From DASSKA01 sp963839365 (lineage in GTDB: Bacteria; Actinomycetota; Actinomycetes; Propionibacteriales; Nocardioidaceae), in the NCBI GenBank assembly GCA_963839365.1, contig CAWIUT010000003.1, positions 248,001 to 312,000 on the forward strand: a stretch of DNA of 64,000 nucleotides. The letters are read 5' to 3'. Made by a program: the position numbers and the translations under genes. The notes under the pieces are model-generated. The model did not search any database. It saw only the letters and a list, made by a program, of their open reading frames with translations, and had not been told where the DNA came from. Positions 41,994 through 50,490 of this stretch are shown in pieces. Numbering within the stretch: position 1 is the first letter of the stretch; each line of letters starts with the position of its first letter.

Positions 41994-44087
41994 CTAACCG
42001 TTGTCGACGACGAGTCGCAACCCGTCGAGCATCTCTGGGAGAGACAGTCGGCCCTCGGCATCGACCTCGACGTCGAGCCGACGGCCGGCCACGCAAAGGC
42101 CCTCGACACGCACGTGACCCAACGGCCAGGGACGGAGCGGCCGGAAGCGGACCAGCCCTGCGGGTGCATCGGGAACGATGCCCAGGGTCGCGGTCAGCAC
42201 CGCGACCGCGCTGGCAGCGGACCAAGCCTGCGGACGGCACGCCGCGGGGTACGGCGCCGGCGCAGGTCGCTCACTCCGGGCGTGGCCGCCGTACAGCTCC
42301 GGCATGCGGAAGTCGAAGACGCGAGCAGCCCGCACCAGCCCCTGGACCAGGCTCCCCGCGACCCGGTGGGCAGCCGGGGTGCCGGTGGCGGCCAGTCCCA
42401 TGACCGCAATCGCCGAGTCGTGGGTCCACACCGAACCGGCGTGGTAGGACAGCGGGTTGAAGCCCCGGGAGTCCGCCGCGAGCGTCCGCAGCCCGAAGCC
42501 GGAGTCCATCTGCGGCGATGCGAGACGTGCCACGACCTGCTCCTCCTCCGCCCCGCTCAGCAGACCGGTGCCCAGCAGGTGCCCGATGTTCGAGGTGACG
42601 CTGTCGACCCGTGCCCCGTCGGCGTCGAGGGCGGCGGCCGGGTACGCGCCCAGCTCGTCGCGGAGCCAGTACGACGCACGGAACCGCTCGGCGAGATCGG
42701 CGGCCCACGTCCGCCACTCGCACGCCCCCTCACCCACGAACGCGTCCAACAGCGCCGCGTACGCGAGTGCCGCGGCGTGCGCGTACGCCTGTACCTCGCA
42801 CAACGCGATCGGCGCCGCCGCCAGCCGGCCGTCCCGGAACTGGATCGCGTCCTCCGAGTCTTTCCACCCCTGGTTGCTCAGCCCGTGTCCGGACTCGTCG
42901 CGGTAGGAGAGGAAACCTCCGTGGCCCTCGGCGCAGCGACGCACCCAGGCCATCGCCCGCTCGGCGTGGGGCAGCAGGTCCTCCACCTCCCGGTGCGGAA
43001 GCCCCCACCGCCAAGCCTGGTGCAGCAACATCACCCACAGTGGCGTGGCATCGATGGTGCCGTAGTACAAGGGCGGCAACGACATCCCGGCCTCCTGCTC
43101 AGAGCGGGACACGCGAAACTCGTGCATGATCTTGCCAGGCTCTTCCGCGGTCTCGGGATCGCCGCGGACCCCCTGGCGGCGTGCCAGGACACGCAGGGTC
43201 TCACCTGCCAGAGCGGTGCCGGTCGGGAGCAGCATTCGCGCCGTCCACAGCGAGTCGCGACCGAATAGCGTGAGGTACCAGGGTGCCCCGGCCCCGGCGT
43301 ACCGGTCCCCGGACTCCTGGGGGTCAGCCATCACCAGGGCCGCCAGGTCGTCGAGGCTGCGCGCGAGCAACGCGTCCATGTCCGCGTGCCCGTGTACCTT
43401 CAGCCGCGGGACACCGCCCTCGGCGGGAGCCGCGAGAGGTGGCGAGGGCTCTTCGGAGCGCAAGGTCAGCCCGATCGTGAAGGTCTCGCCGGGCGCCAGG
43501 GCCACCGACCAGGACAGCGCATCTTCTCCGGCAGTCTCGGGCGCCGCCTGACCGCCCTCGGCGTGATGGTCGTGGTTGTCCCCGCCCGCTACCACCAGGG
43601 TCACCGTCGTCCCGTCCGGTGCTGACCACCGCCAGCCGCGGTGATCCACCCGCGGCGTGACGGGCGAGCCTCCGCGGCCGGACTTGACCGCGCTCATCTC
43701 GGCCAGATCGCAGCAGGCTCGGACGTGCAGGGTGCCGCGCACGGTCTCCCGAGCCTTCGAGGCCACCTCCACGGTCTCGGTCATCCCCGCGCCGGACAGC
43801 ACCCGCCGACGCCGCACAAAGACGGTGGGGTCGGGGCCGGGGTCGCCCTGTTGACGGAGCACCCCGAGAAACTCGCACTCTGCGGCAGAGAACGCCACCG
43901 CGTCCACCGGATCTGCGGGCTCACCGGAGAACGTGACGTCGAGGACCGAGAGCACCCGGCGATCCGCGAGGTACACGCCGTCGGCGCCGCCGGTGAGCTG
44001 GCCGCTCCGGGGAGCGAGGGCGGCCGCGGGGGCACACACCTGCGTGACGAGCTCGTGAAGATAGGGCTGGAAGGTGCGGGGCGGCAT
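41994..44087 (-). CDS. amylo-alpha-1,6-glucosidase-type debranching glycosidase (GDE_N)
   Basis: 697 aa from ATG 44087 (AGGAGCAGTG upstream). The N-terminal GDE_N_bis domain (GADGVYLADRRVLSVLDVTF) is followed by an (alpha/alpha)6 glucosidase barrel: AGAPWYLTLFGRDSLWTARM, then TIDATPLWVMLLHQAWRWG, NQGWKDSEDAIQF and YHAGSVWTHDSAIAVMGLA. The GRDSL and KDSEDA segments carry the likely catalytic carboxylates. No signal peptide, so it acts on imported oligosaccharides in the cytoplasm. Divergent from the LacI regulator and probably under its control. Confidence 0.87.
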   Translation of the reverse strand: MPPRTFQPYLHELVTQVCAPAAALAPRSGQLTGGADGVYLADRRVLSVLDVTFSGEPADPVDAVAFSAAECEFLGVLRQQGDPGPDPTVFVRRRRVLSGAGMTETVEVASKARETVRGTLHVRACCDLAEMSAVKSGRGGSPVTPRVDHRGWRWSAPDGTTVTLVVAGGDNHDHHAEGGQAAPETAGEDALSWSVALAPGETFTIGLTLRSEEPSPPLAAPAEGGVPRLKVHGHADMDALLARSLDDLAALVMADPQESGDRYAGAGAPWYLTLFGRDSLWTARMLLPTGTALAGETLRVLARRQGVRGDPETAEEPGKIMHEFRVSRSEQEAGMSLPPLYYGTIDATPLWVMLLHQAWRWGLPHREVEDLLPHAERAMAWVRRCAEGHGGFLSYRDESGHGLSNQGWKDSEDAIQFRDGRLAAAPIALCEVQAYAHAAALAYAALLDAFVGEGACEWRTWAADLAERFRASYWLRDELGAYPAAALDADGARVDSVTSNIGHLLGTGLLSGAEEEQVVARLASPQMDSGFGLRTLAADSRGFNPLSYHAGSVWTHDSAIAVMGLAATGTPAAHRVAGSLVQGLVRAARVFDFRMPELYGGHARSERPAPAPYPAACRPQAWSAASAVAVLTATLGIVPDAPAGLVRFRPLRPWPLGHVRVEGLCVAGRRLDVEVDAEGRLSLPEMLDGLRLVVDNG

Positions 44088-44134
44088 CACTGCTCCTGGT
44101 GTGACAGAAAAATCTCGGACCCCAAGGCTAGCGA

Positions 44135-44148
44135 TATGAACGTTCATA
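44135..44148. promoter_or_regulatory. perfect 14-bp LacI-family operator
   Basis: TATGAACGTTCATA is fully palindromic with a central CG, the hallmark of LacI/GalR-family sites. It lies in the 125-bp gap between the divergent debranching gene (start 44087) and lacI-type gene (start 44213). A related half site, TTTGAACGTT (44171-44180), has its centre 36 bp further along, so two dimers may bind. It most likely serves the LacI protein encoded next door. Confidence 0.75.
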
Positions 44149-44212
44149 CGGCACGATGTGGGATCACTGGTTTGAACGTTGTACATCCCTCATTCCGGCG
44201 AAAGTGGGAGCA

Positions 44213-45253
44213 ATGGCCCGCACCTCGGGTCCGCGCGGACGCGTGGGCATCACGGCGGTGGCCGAGTACGCGCAGGTCTCCCGGCAGACGGTCTCCAACG
44301 CACTCAACGCCCCTCACCGACTGCATCCCGACACCCTCGCCCGCGTGCTCGACAGCATCGAGAAGCTCGGGTACCGGCCCAACCAGGCGGCCCGCTCACT
44401 GCGTACCCGGTCCTCGCGCCTGATCGGCTGCCGACTGCTCTCGGTCGGCCCCTCGGGCGTCGGCGGCGTCATCGACCGCTTCATGCACTCGTTGTGCACC
44501 GCTGCCAGGGAGAGCAACTACGACGTCCTCACGTTCGCCGTCGACGACGACGAGCAGGAGATCCACACTTTCCAGGACCTGATGCTGCGCAACGCCGTAG
44601 ACGGGTTCGTCGTGCCCGGAACACACCGCGGCGACGTCCGCGCGGGCTGGTTGCGTTCGAACAAGGCCGAGTTCGTCGCATTCGGCCGACCCTGGGGGGT
44701 CGACGGCTCACCACACTCCTGGGTGGACGTGGACGGCGCTACCGGTGTCGGGGCCTGCGTGGAGCACGTGTTCGCCTGGGGGGCTCGTCGCGTCGGCTTC
44801 ATCGGCTGGCCGGAAGGCAGCGGCGTCGGTGACGACCGATACACCGGCTGGGAAGCAGCGGCACGTCGACTGGGGTTGCCCACCCGGCACCTGTGCCTGC
44901 GCGGGGAGGACGGTCTGGACACGGGCGCCGCGGTGGCGAGCCGGCTTCTCGACCGGGCTCACCCACCGGACGCCCTCGTGTGCGTCTCGGACCTCATGGC
45001 GATCGGAGCCATGCGCGCGGTGGAGGCGCGCGGTCTCGTCGTCGGCCGGGACGTCGCTGTGACCGGCTTCGACGACAACCCACTCGCCTCCGTGGTGCGC
45101 CCCGGACTCACCACCGTGCGGCAGCCACTCGAGGAGGCGGCCGCGAGCATCGTCGCGATCCTCACCAACCACCTTGCCGGCCGCACCACGCAGCCGGTGA
45201 CCGACCTCAAGACCCCCACCCTCGTCATCCGCGGAACCAGCACCAGACCGTGA
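44213..45253 (+). CDS. LacI-family transcriptional regulator
   Basis: 346 aa from ATG 44213 (GTGGGAGC upstream). N-terminal HTH at about 12-32 (ITAVAEYAQVSRQTVSNAL), hinge helix NQAARSLRTRSSRLIG at about 57-72, then a periplasmic-binding-protein-like effector domain (WGARRVGFIGWPEGSGVGDD, PDALVCVSDLMAIGAMRAVE, VAVTGFDDNPLASVVRPGLT). It precedes the sugar importer by 43 bp and probably represses both that operon and the divergent debranching gene until an oligosaccharide binds. Confidence 0.92.
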   Translation: MARTSGPRGRVGITAVAEYAQVSRQTVSNALNAPHRLHPDTLARVLDSIEKLGYRPNQAARSLRTRSSRLIGCRLLSVGPSGVGGVIDRFMHSLCTAARESNYDVLTFAVDDDEQEIHTFQDLMLRNAVDGFVVPGTHRGDVRAGWLRSNKAEFVAFGRPWGVDGSPHSWVDVDGATGVGACVEHVFAWGARRVGFIGWPEGSGVGDDRYTGWEAAARRLGLPTRHLCLRGEDGLDTGAAVASRLLDRAHPPDALVCVSDLMAIGAMRAVEARGLVVGRDVAVTGFDDNPLASVVRPGLTTVRQPLEEAAASIVAILTNHLAGRTTQPVTDLKTPTLVIRGTSTRP

Positions 45254-45296
45254 GCTCGACAGCACGAGCGTCACGCCGAAGAAAGGAACAGCAACC

Positions 45297-46544
45297 ATGC
45301 GAACGCGCAAGGCGAGCCTGCTCGCCGCGGTGCTGGCGGTCGGCCTCACGGCCGCCTGCAGCAGCAACAGCGGCTTCTCCAGCGGAACCAGCACGCCCTC
45401 GTCGGGCAAGACCACCGGCGCACACCTGACGTTGATGATCGCCTCGTCTGGCGACGCCGAGACGAACGCGGTGGACGCAGCCGCCAAGGCCTGGAGCAAG
45501 CAGTCGAGCAACACCGTCAAGGTCGTCCCGGCCTCGAACATCCAGCAGCAGCTCACCCAGGCGATGGCCGGTGGCTCACCGCCGGACGTGTTCTACGGCG
45601 AGGCGAACATGTTCCAGAGCCTGGTGCAGGCCAACCAGATGGCGGCCACCGGGAGCAAGGTCGACAACCCCACTGACTTCTACAAGCCGCTCATCCAGTC
45701 GTTCACCGTCAACAACAAGTTCTACTGCGCGCCCAAGGACTTCTCCACGCTCGCCATCGAGATCAACAAGGACCTGTGGAAGAAGGCCGGACTGACCGAC
45801 AAGGACCTGCCCACCACCTGGGCGAAGCTCGAGTCCGACGCGAAGAAGCTGACCGGGAACGGCGTCACCGGCCTGGTGATGAGTGACACCCTCGACCGGG
45901 TAGGCGCCTTCATGATCGAAGCAGGCGGTTCGTACATGAACGCCGACCACACCAAGTTCACCTTCGACTCCCCCGCCGACGTTCAGGGTCTGGAGTACGT
46001 GCAGAAGCTCGCCAAGGAGGGCGTGCTGAAGTGGCCCAAGCAGGTGGGCATGACATGGGGCGGCGACTCCCTCGGGTCCGGCAAGGCGGCGATGACCATC
46101 GAGGGCAACTGGATCATCGGCGCAATGAAGGCCGACTACCCGAAGCTGAACTACATGGTGGTCCCGATGCCCAAGGGGCCCGGCGGCAACGGCACCCTCT
46201 CGTTCACCAACTGCTGGGGAGTCGCGGCCAAGAGCCCGAACCAGGCGGCGGACGTGAGCTTCGTCAACTTCCTGCTCTCGAAGCAGCAGCAGCTGAAGTT
46301 CGCGAACACCATCGGCGTGATGCCCTCGCGGCCCTCGGTGAAGAACGCTTTCGTGGCTGACAACCCACAGCAGAAGTCCTTCATCGCGCAAGCGTCCTAC
46401 GCCGTGCCACAGGTGACCACGGTCGGCTTCGCCCAGGCGCAGCAGGCCTTCGACCAGCAGGTCATCAACCTGGGAAGCGGCGCGAACCCGAAGCAGATGC
46501 TCCAGCAGCTGCAGACCAACGCCAGCGCGTTGCTGAACAAGTAG
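45297..46544 (+). CDS. sugar ABC transporter substrate-binding lipoprotein
   Basis: 415 aa. The lipobox LTAAC puts the lipid-modified cysteine at 21. Mature residues form an extracellular solute-binding protein of the maltose/oligosaccharide cluster (LTLMIASSGDAETNAVDAAA, QQQLTQAMAGGSPPDVFYGE, KDLPTTWAKLESDAKKLTG, GKAAMTIEGNWIIGAM). Good ribosome site AAAGGAAC. It follows the LacI gene. The ligand is probably a glucoside or maltodextrin, given the linked glucosidase. Confidence 0.92.
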   Translation: MRTRKASLLAAVLAVGLTAACSSNSGFSSGTSTPSSGKTTGAHLTLMIASSGDAETNAVDAAAKAWSKQSSNTVKVVPASNIQQQLTQAMAGGSPPDVFYGEANMFQSLVQANQMAATGSKVDNPTDFYKPLIQSFTVNNKFYCAPKDFSTLAIEINKDLWKKAGLTDKDLPTTWAKLESDAKKLTGNGVTGLVMSDTLDRVGAFMIEAGGSYMNADHTKFTFDSPADVQGLEYVQKLAKEGVLKWPKQVGMTWGGDSLGSGKAAMTIEGNWIIGAMKADYPKLNYMVVPMPKGPGGNGTLSFTNCWGVAAKSPNQAADVSFVNFLLSKQQQLKFANTIGVMPSRPSVKNAFVADNPQQKSFIAQASYAVPQVTTVGFAQAQQAFDQQVINLGSGANPKQMLQQLQTNASALLNK

Positions 46545-46550
46545 TCCGGC

Positions 46551-46615
46551 GCTGTCCCGGTCCGCGGTTGCCCCGGACCGGGACAGCCGTCCGACCGGGC
46601 CGACCGATCGGACGG
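46551..46615 (+). promoter_or_regulatory. tandem stem-loops between binding-protein and permease genes
   Basis: GCTGTCCCGGTCC (46551-46563) pairs perfectly with GGACCGGGACAGC (46575-46587), and CCGTCCGA (46587-46594) pairs with TCGGACGG (46608-46615). They fill the 93-bp gap. Such structures after a malE-type gene commonly act as partial terminators or 3'-end protectors, raising binding protein over permease levels. Confidence 0.65.
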
Positions 46616-46637
46616 TCGTCGCCGCAAGGAGGAACCG

Positions 46638-47720
46638 ATGAGTGCGCTGAACACCGCGCCAGGAGACAGGCACCTGGTGGGATCGGCGTCGAAGCCGCCT
46701 GGCCGGGGCCGACGCCGTACGATCCGAGGGACGCAGACAGCCGCCGGGTGGCTCTTCGTCACTCCCGCGGTGGCCATCTTGACGGTGTTCCTGGTCGCCC
46801 CGATCGTGCTCGCGCTGTTCGTGAGCTTCACCGACTGGACCGGGCTGACCAACCCCCTCACAGGCGGGGCCCACTGGGTCGGGTTGGACAACTACAAGGC
46901 GCTGCTCTCCCAGCCGGGACTGGTCCGTGACGGGTTCATGACGGCGCTCCGGAACAACTTCTACTACGTGCTGTTCGTCGTCCCGGCGCAGACGGCGCTG
47001 TCGCTCGGACTCGCCGTCCTGGTCAACAACCGGTTCCTACGCGGCAAGGGGTTCTTCCGGACCGCGTTCTACTTCCCGTCGGTCACGTCAAGCATCGCCA
47101 TCACGCTGGTGTTCATGTTCTTGTTCAACCCCACCGGGGCGGTCAACGCGCTGCTGTCGAAGGTGGGCGTCGCCGGACCCAACTGGCTGATCGACGAGAA
47201 CGGCCTCTTCCAGGTGGTCGCCGGCGCATTCGGCATCCACTCGCCCCCGGGATGGGCCCAGCACCAGGTGCTCGGACTGAGCCTGTGGAACTGGTTCGCC
47301 GGCCCGTCGGTCGGTATGTGTGTGCTCATCATCATGGTCACCTGGACGACCTCCGGCTCGTTCATGCTGATGTTCCTCGCAGCCCTGCAGGGCATCTCCG
47401 AGGACATGGACGAGGCGGCGGCCATCGACGGCGCGAACGCCTGGAAGCGCTTCTGGCACGTCACCCTGCCGATGCTGCGACCCACGTTGGTGCTCGTGAT
47501 CACCCTGGGACTGATCGGCACCTGGCAGGTCTTCGACCAGGTGTACCTGCTCGGGCCGAACAACCCGACGATCCCAACCCCGGCCTACTACTCCTATGCG
47601 GAGAGCTTCACCAACTCCGCCTTCGGCGTGGGCGCCGCGGTGGCGTTCCTGCTCTTCGTGCTCATCGTCGTGCTGACTCTGATCCAACGACGCCTCCTAC
47701 CGGAGGACCTCGAGTCATGA
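46638..47720 (+). CDS. sugar ABC transporter permease, MalF type
   Basis: 360 aa. After an N-terminal basic stretch come six transmembrane helices from about 40. The EAA loop that contacts the ATPase is DMDEAAAIDGANAWKRF. Strong AGGAGG start site at 46638. Its stop shares an ATGA with the second permease. Partner of the binding protein upstream. Confidence 0.93.
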   Translation: MSALNTAPGDRHLVGSASKPPGRGRRRTIRGTQTAAGWLFVTPAVAILTVFLVAPIVLALFVSFTDWTGLTNPLTGGAHWVGLDNYKALLSQPGLVRDGFMTALRNNFYYVLFVVPAQTALSLGLAVLVNNRFLRGKGFFRTAFYFPSVTSSIAITLVFMFLFNPTGAVNALLSKVGVAGPNWLIDENGLFQVVAGAFGIHSPPGWAQHQVLGLSLWNWFAGPSVGMCVLIIMVTWTTSGSFMLMFLAALQGISEDMDEAAAIDGANAWKRFWHVTLPMLRPTLVLVITLGLIGTWQVFDQVYLLGPNNPTIPTPAYYSYAESFTNSAFGVGAAVAFLLFVLIVVLTLIQRRLLPEDLES

Positions 47721-48571
47721 TCCGCTCCACGACCCGGACCCGGAGCGCGACCGGGTACCTGCTGCTGGCGGTATTCGCGCTGATGTTCGTCGGGCCGTTC
47801 CTGATCGAGCTGATGACCTCGTTCAAGACCGATGCCGACGCGACCGCGAACCCCCTGTCCCTGGTCCCGCACCCCTTCGACCTGAGCGCCTGGAAGCGGA
47901 TCTTCGGCCTGACCCACGACTCGCCGGTGCCCTTCCTGACCTGGCTGGGGAACTCCACCCTGGTGGCCGTCTGCATCACCGGAGGAAGGGTCTTCCTGGA
48001 CAGCCTGGCCGGCTACGCCCTCGCCCGGCTGGACTTCCCGGGCCGGCGGATGGTCTTCGCCGGCGTCCTCGGCACGCTCGCGGTGCCCTCGGTCGTGCTG
48101 CTCATCCCCCGGTTCCTGGTGCTCAAGGAGCTCGGCATCTTCGACACCTACCAAGGGATGATCATTCCGATCGCCGTCGACGCCACCGGGATCTTCCTGA
48201 TGCGGCAGTTCTTCCTGCGGATCCCCCCGTCCGTGGAAGAGGCGGCCCGGCTCGACGGCGCCGGCCCGTTCCGGATCTACTGGTCGGTGGTGCTGCCGCT
48301 GGTGCGACCGGGCCTGATCACGCTGACCATCCTCTCGTTCCAGGGCTCCTGGAACGAGTTCAGCTACTTCCTGGTCTCCACGTCCTCGCCCAGCCACTTC
48401 ACGCTGACCACCGGGCTTGCCCAGCTCACCACGGGATCGCTGGGCAAGGGCAACCAGTACCCACTCTTCATGGGTGCCGCCCTGCTGACCACCATCCCGG
48501 TCGCCGTGCTGTTCTTCTTGTTCCAGAAGCGGCTCACCCGGGGCCAGCTGGACGGAGGAGTCAAGGGATGA
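47717..48571 (+). CDS. sugar ABC transporter permease, MalG type
   Basis: 284 aa from ATG 47717. Six helices, with the EAA loop VEEAARLDGAGPFRIYW. It completes the membrane part of the importer. No ATP-binding subunit follows: the next gene is convergent. In actinobacteria such importers often use a shared MsiK-type ATPase encoded elsewhere, which is the likely case here. Confidence 0.93.
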   Translation: MIRSTTRTRSATGYLLLAVFALMFVGPFLIELMTSFKTDADATANPLSLVPHPFDLSAWKRIFGLTHDSPVPFLTWLGNSTLVAVCITGGRVFLDSLAGYALARLDFPGRRMVFAGVLGTLAVPSVVLLIPRFLVLKELGIFDTYQGMIIPIAVDATGIFLMRQFFLRIPPSVEEAARLDGAGPFRIYWSVVLPLVRPGLITLTILSFQGSWNEFSYFLVSTSSPSHFTLTTGLAQLTTGSLGKGNQYPLFMGAALLTTIPVAVLFFLFQKRLTRGQLDGGVKG

Positions 48572-48598
48572 CGACCCCGGCCGCGGCGAGATGCGGGC

Positions 48599-48621
48599 AG
48601 CCGGCTAGAACCGGGCCGGCT
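48599..48621. terminator. possible hairpin between convergent genes
   Basis: AGCCGG (48599-48604) can pair with CCGGCT (48616-48621). It lies between the MalG-type permease end and the mutase end, overlapping the mutase stop. The stem is only 6 bp. Confidence 0.3.
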
Positions 48622-50335
48622 CGCGGTACTCGCCCCACTCGGCGCGCAGCGCGTCGCAGATCTCACCGAGCGTAGCCTCGGCGCGACAGGCCTCGAGCAT
48701 CGCGGGGATCATGTTCTCCTCGGTGCGCGCAACCGCGACCATCCGGGCCAGCGCGGCGTCCACGGCCGCCTGGTCCCGGTCGGTGCGCCGCTGCGCGAGC
48801 TCGCGCACCTGCTCGGTCTCCACCTCGTGGGAGACACGGAGGATCTCCAGCTCGTGGGTGACCGACTCCTCGTGGCAGTTCACGCCGACGATCTTCTTGT
48901 CACCCTTCTCCAACGCGGTCTGGTAGACGAAGGCAGCCTCGGCGATCTCGGACATGAACCAGCCCTCCTCGATGCCGCGCAGGATTCCCTCGGTGACAGG
49001 CCAGCGACCGGCTCCGCCAGGCGCGTCGCCGGTGCTGCGGCGTACGACGGAGGCCAGCCCGTCGTGGTCACGGGAGCTGATCGTCGACCCGCCGAGGGCG
49101 AGGATCTTGTCGAAGATCGCGTACGCCTCGGCCTCGATCCTGTCGGTGAGCGCCTCGACGTACCACGAGCCGCCGAGCGGGTCGGCGACGTTGACCACCC
49201 CGGTCTCCTCCATGATCACCTGCTGGGTGCGCAGCGCGATCTCGGCGGCCTGCTCGCTGGGTAGCGCCAGCGTCTCGTCGAGCGCGTTGGTGTGCAGCGA
49301 GTTGGTGCCGCCGAGCACGGCGGCCAGCGCCTCGAGCCCGGTGCGGACCACGTTGTTGTGCGGCTGCTGCGCGGTCAGCGACACACCGGCGGTCTGGGTG
49401 TGGAACCGCAGCCACTGGGCGCGGTCGGTCTTCGCGCCGTACACGTCGCGCAGCCAGGTCGCCCAGATGCGCCGGGCGGCCCGGAACTTCGCGATCTCCT
49501 CGAAGAAGTCGATGTGGCTGTCGAAGAAGAACGACAGGCCCGGGGCGAACGTGTCCACGCCGAGACCGCGGGAGAGCCCGAGCTCGACGTAGGCGAAGCC
49601 GTCGGCGAGGGTGAACGCGAGCTCCTGGGCGGCGGTCGAGCCCGCCTCCCGGATGTGGTAGCCGGAGACCGACAACGGCTTGTAGTCGGGGATCTGCTGC
49701 GCGCAGTACTCCATCAGGTCGCCGATCAGGCGCAGGTGCGGCTGAGGCGCGAACAGCCACTCCTTCTGGGCGATGTACTCCTTGAAGATGTCGGTCTGCA
49801 GGGTGCCGTTCAGGGTGCCGATGTCCACGCCCTGCCGCTCCGCGGCGACGAGGTACATGCAGAACACCGGCACGGCCGGGCCGGAGATCGTCATCGACGT
49901 GGTGACGTCGCCGAGCGGGATGTCGCGGAACAGCACTTCCATGTCCGCGGTCGAGTCGACCGCAACGCCGCAGTGCCCGACCTCGCCGAGGCTGCGCGGG
50001 TCGTCGGAGTCCCGGCCCATCAGCGTGGGCATGTCGAACGCCACCGACAGCCCGCCGCCGCCGCGGCCGAGGATCATCTTGTAGCGCTCGTTGGTCTGCT
50101 CGGCGTTGCCGAAGCCGGCGAACTGCCGGATCGTCCAGGTGCGGCCGCGGTAGCCAGTGGGGTACAGCCCCCGCGTGAACGGGAACTCGCCGGGCCACTC
50201 GCCGTCGTCGGTCCCGTAGGCCGGCTCCACCCCCATGCCGGACAGCGTGGTGAAGTCCGCGTCCCGCACCCGGGACTTCGCGTACCGCTCCTGCCAGCGC
50301 TCCCGCGCGGATCCAGCCCCGGTCTGATCGGTCAT
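48605..50335 (-). CDS. acyl-CoA mutase large subunit, isobutyryl-CoA mutase type
   Basis: 576 aa, the substrate-binding TIM barrel of B12-dependent acyl-CoA mutases without the cobalamin domain. TIRQFAGFGNAEQTNERY places Phe at 72, and KEYIAQKEW places Gln at 190. These are the Phe/Gln pair of isobutyryl-CoA mutase; methylmalonyl-CoA mutase has Tyr/Arg at the same 118-residue spacing. It should rearrange isobutyryl- and butyryl-CoA or a related pair with a separate small B12 subunit, not found in the window. ATG 50335 with GGAGGAG upstream. MeaB is encoded nearby. Confidence 0.88.
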   Translation of the reverse strand: MTDQTGAGSARERWQERYAKSRVRDADFTTLSGMGVEPAYGTDDGEWPGEFPFTRGLYPTGYRGRTWTIRQFAGFGNAEQTNERYKMILGRGGGGLSVAFDMPTLMGRDSDDPRSLGEVGHCGVAVDSTADMEVLFRDIPLGDVTTSMTISGPAVPVFCMYLVAAERQGVDIGTLNGTLQTDIFKEYIAQKEWLFAPQPHLRLIGDLMEYCAQQIPDYKPLSVSGYHIREAGSTAAQELAFTLADGFAYVELGLSRGLGVDTFAPGLSFFFDSHIDFFEEIAKFRAARRIWATWLRDVYGAKTDRAQWLRFHTQTAGVSLTAQQPHNNVVRTGLEALAAVLGGTNSLHTNALDETLALPSEQAAEIALRTQQVIMEETGVVNVADPLGGSWYVEALTDRIEAEAYAIFDKILALGGSTISSRDHDGLASVVRRSTGDAPGGAGRWPVTEGILRGIEEGWFMSEIAEAAFVYQTALEKGDKKIVGVNCHEESVTHELEILRVSHEVETEQVRELAQRRTDRDQAAVDAALARMVAVARTEENMIPAMLEACRAEATLGEICDALRAEWGEYREPARF

Positions 50336-50369
50336 GCGCTCCTCCAGGTACGACGGCCTCTGCAGGAAA

Positions 50370-50398
50370 ATACTAGGACGCCCTACTAACTACCTCAA
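50370..50398 (-). promoter_or_regulatory. promoter and overlapping operator of the mutase gene
   Basis: Minus strand: -35 TTGAGG (50398-50393), 17-bp spacer, -10 TAGTAT (50375-50370). An imperfect palindrome, TACTAGGAC/GCCCTACTA (50371-50388, 7 of 9 pairs), covers the spacer and most of the -10, so a bound repressor would block the polymerase. The mRNA leader would be about 27 nt. Confidence 0.6.
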
Positions 50399-50490
50399 CG
50401 CCGCCCGGTCCGGCCGCCGCCGTTTGCGCGGGCGCCGATGCGGGGACGGGGGTGTCTGGCTCCACGAACCGGACACGAAGGAGAGCAGCA

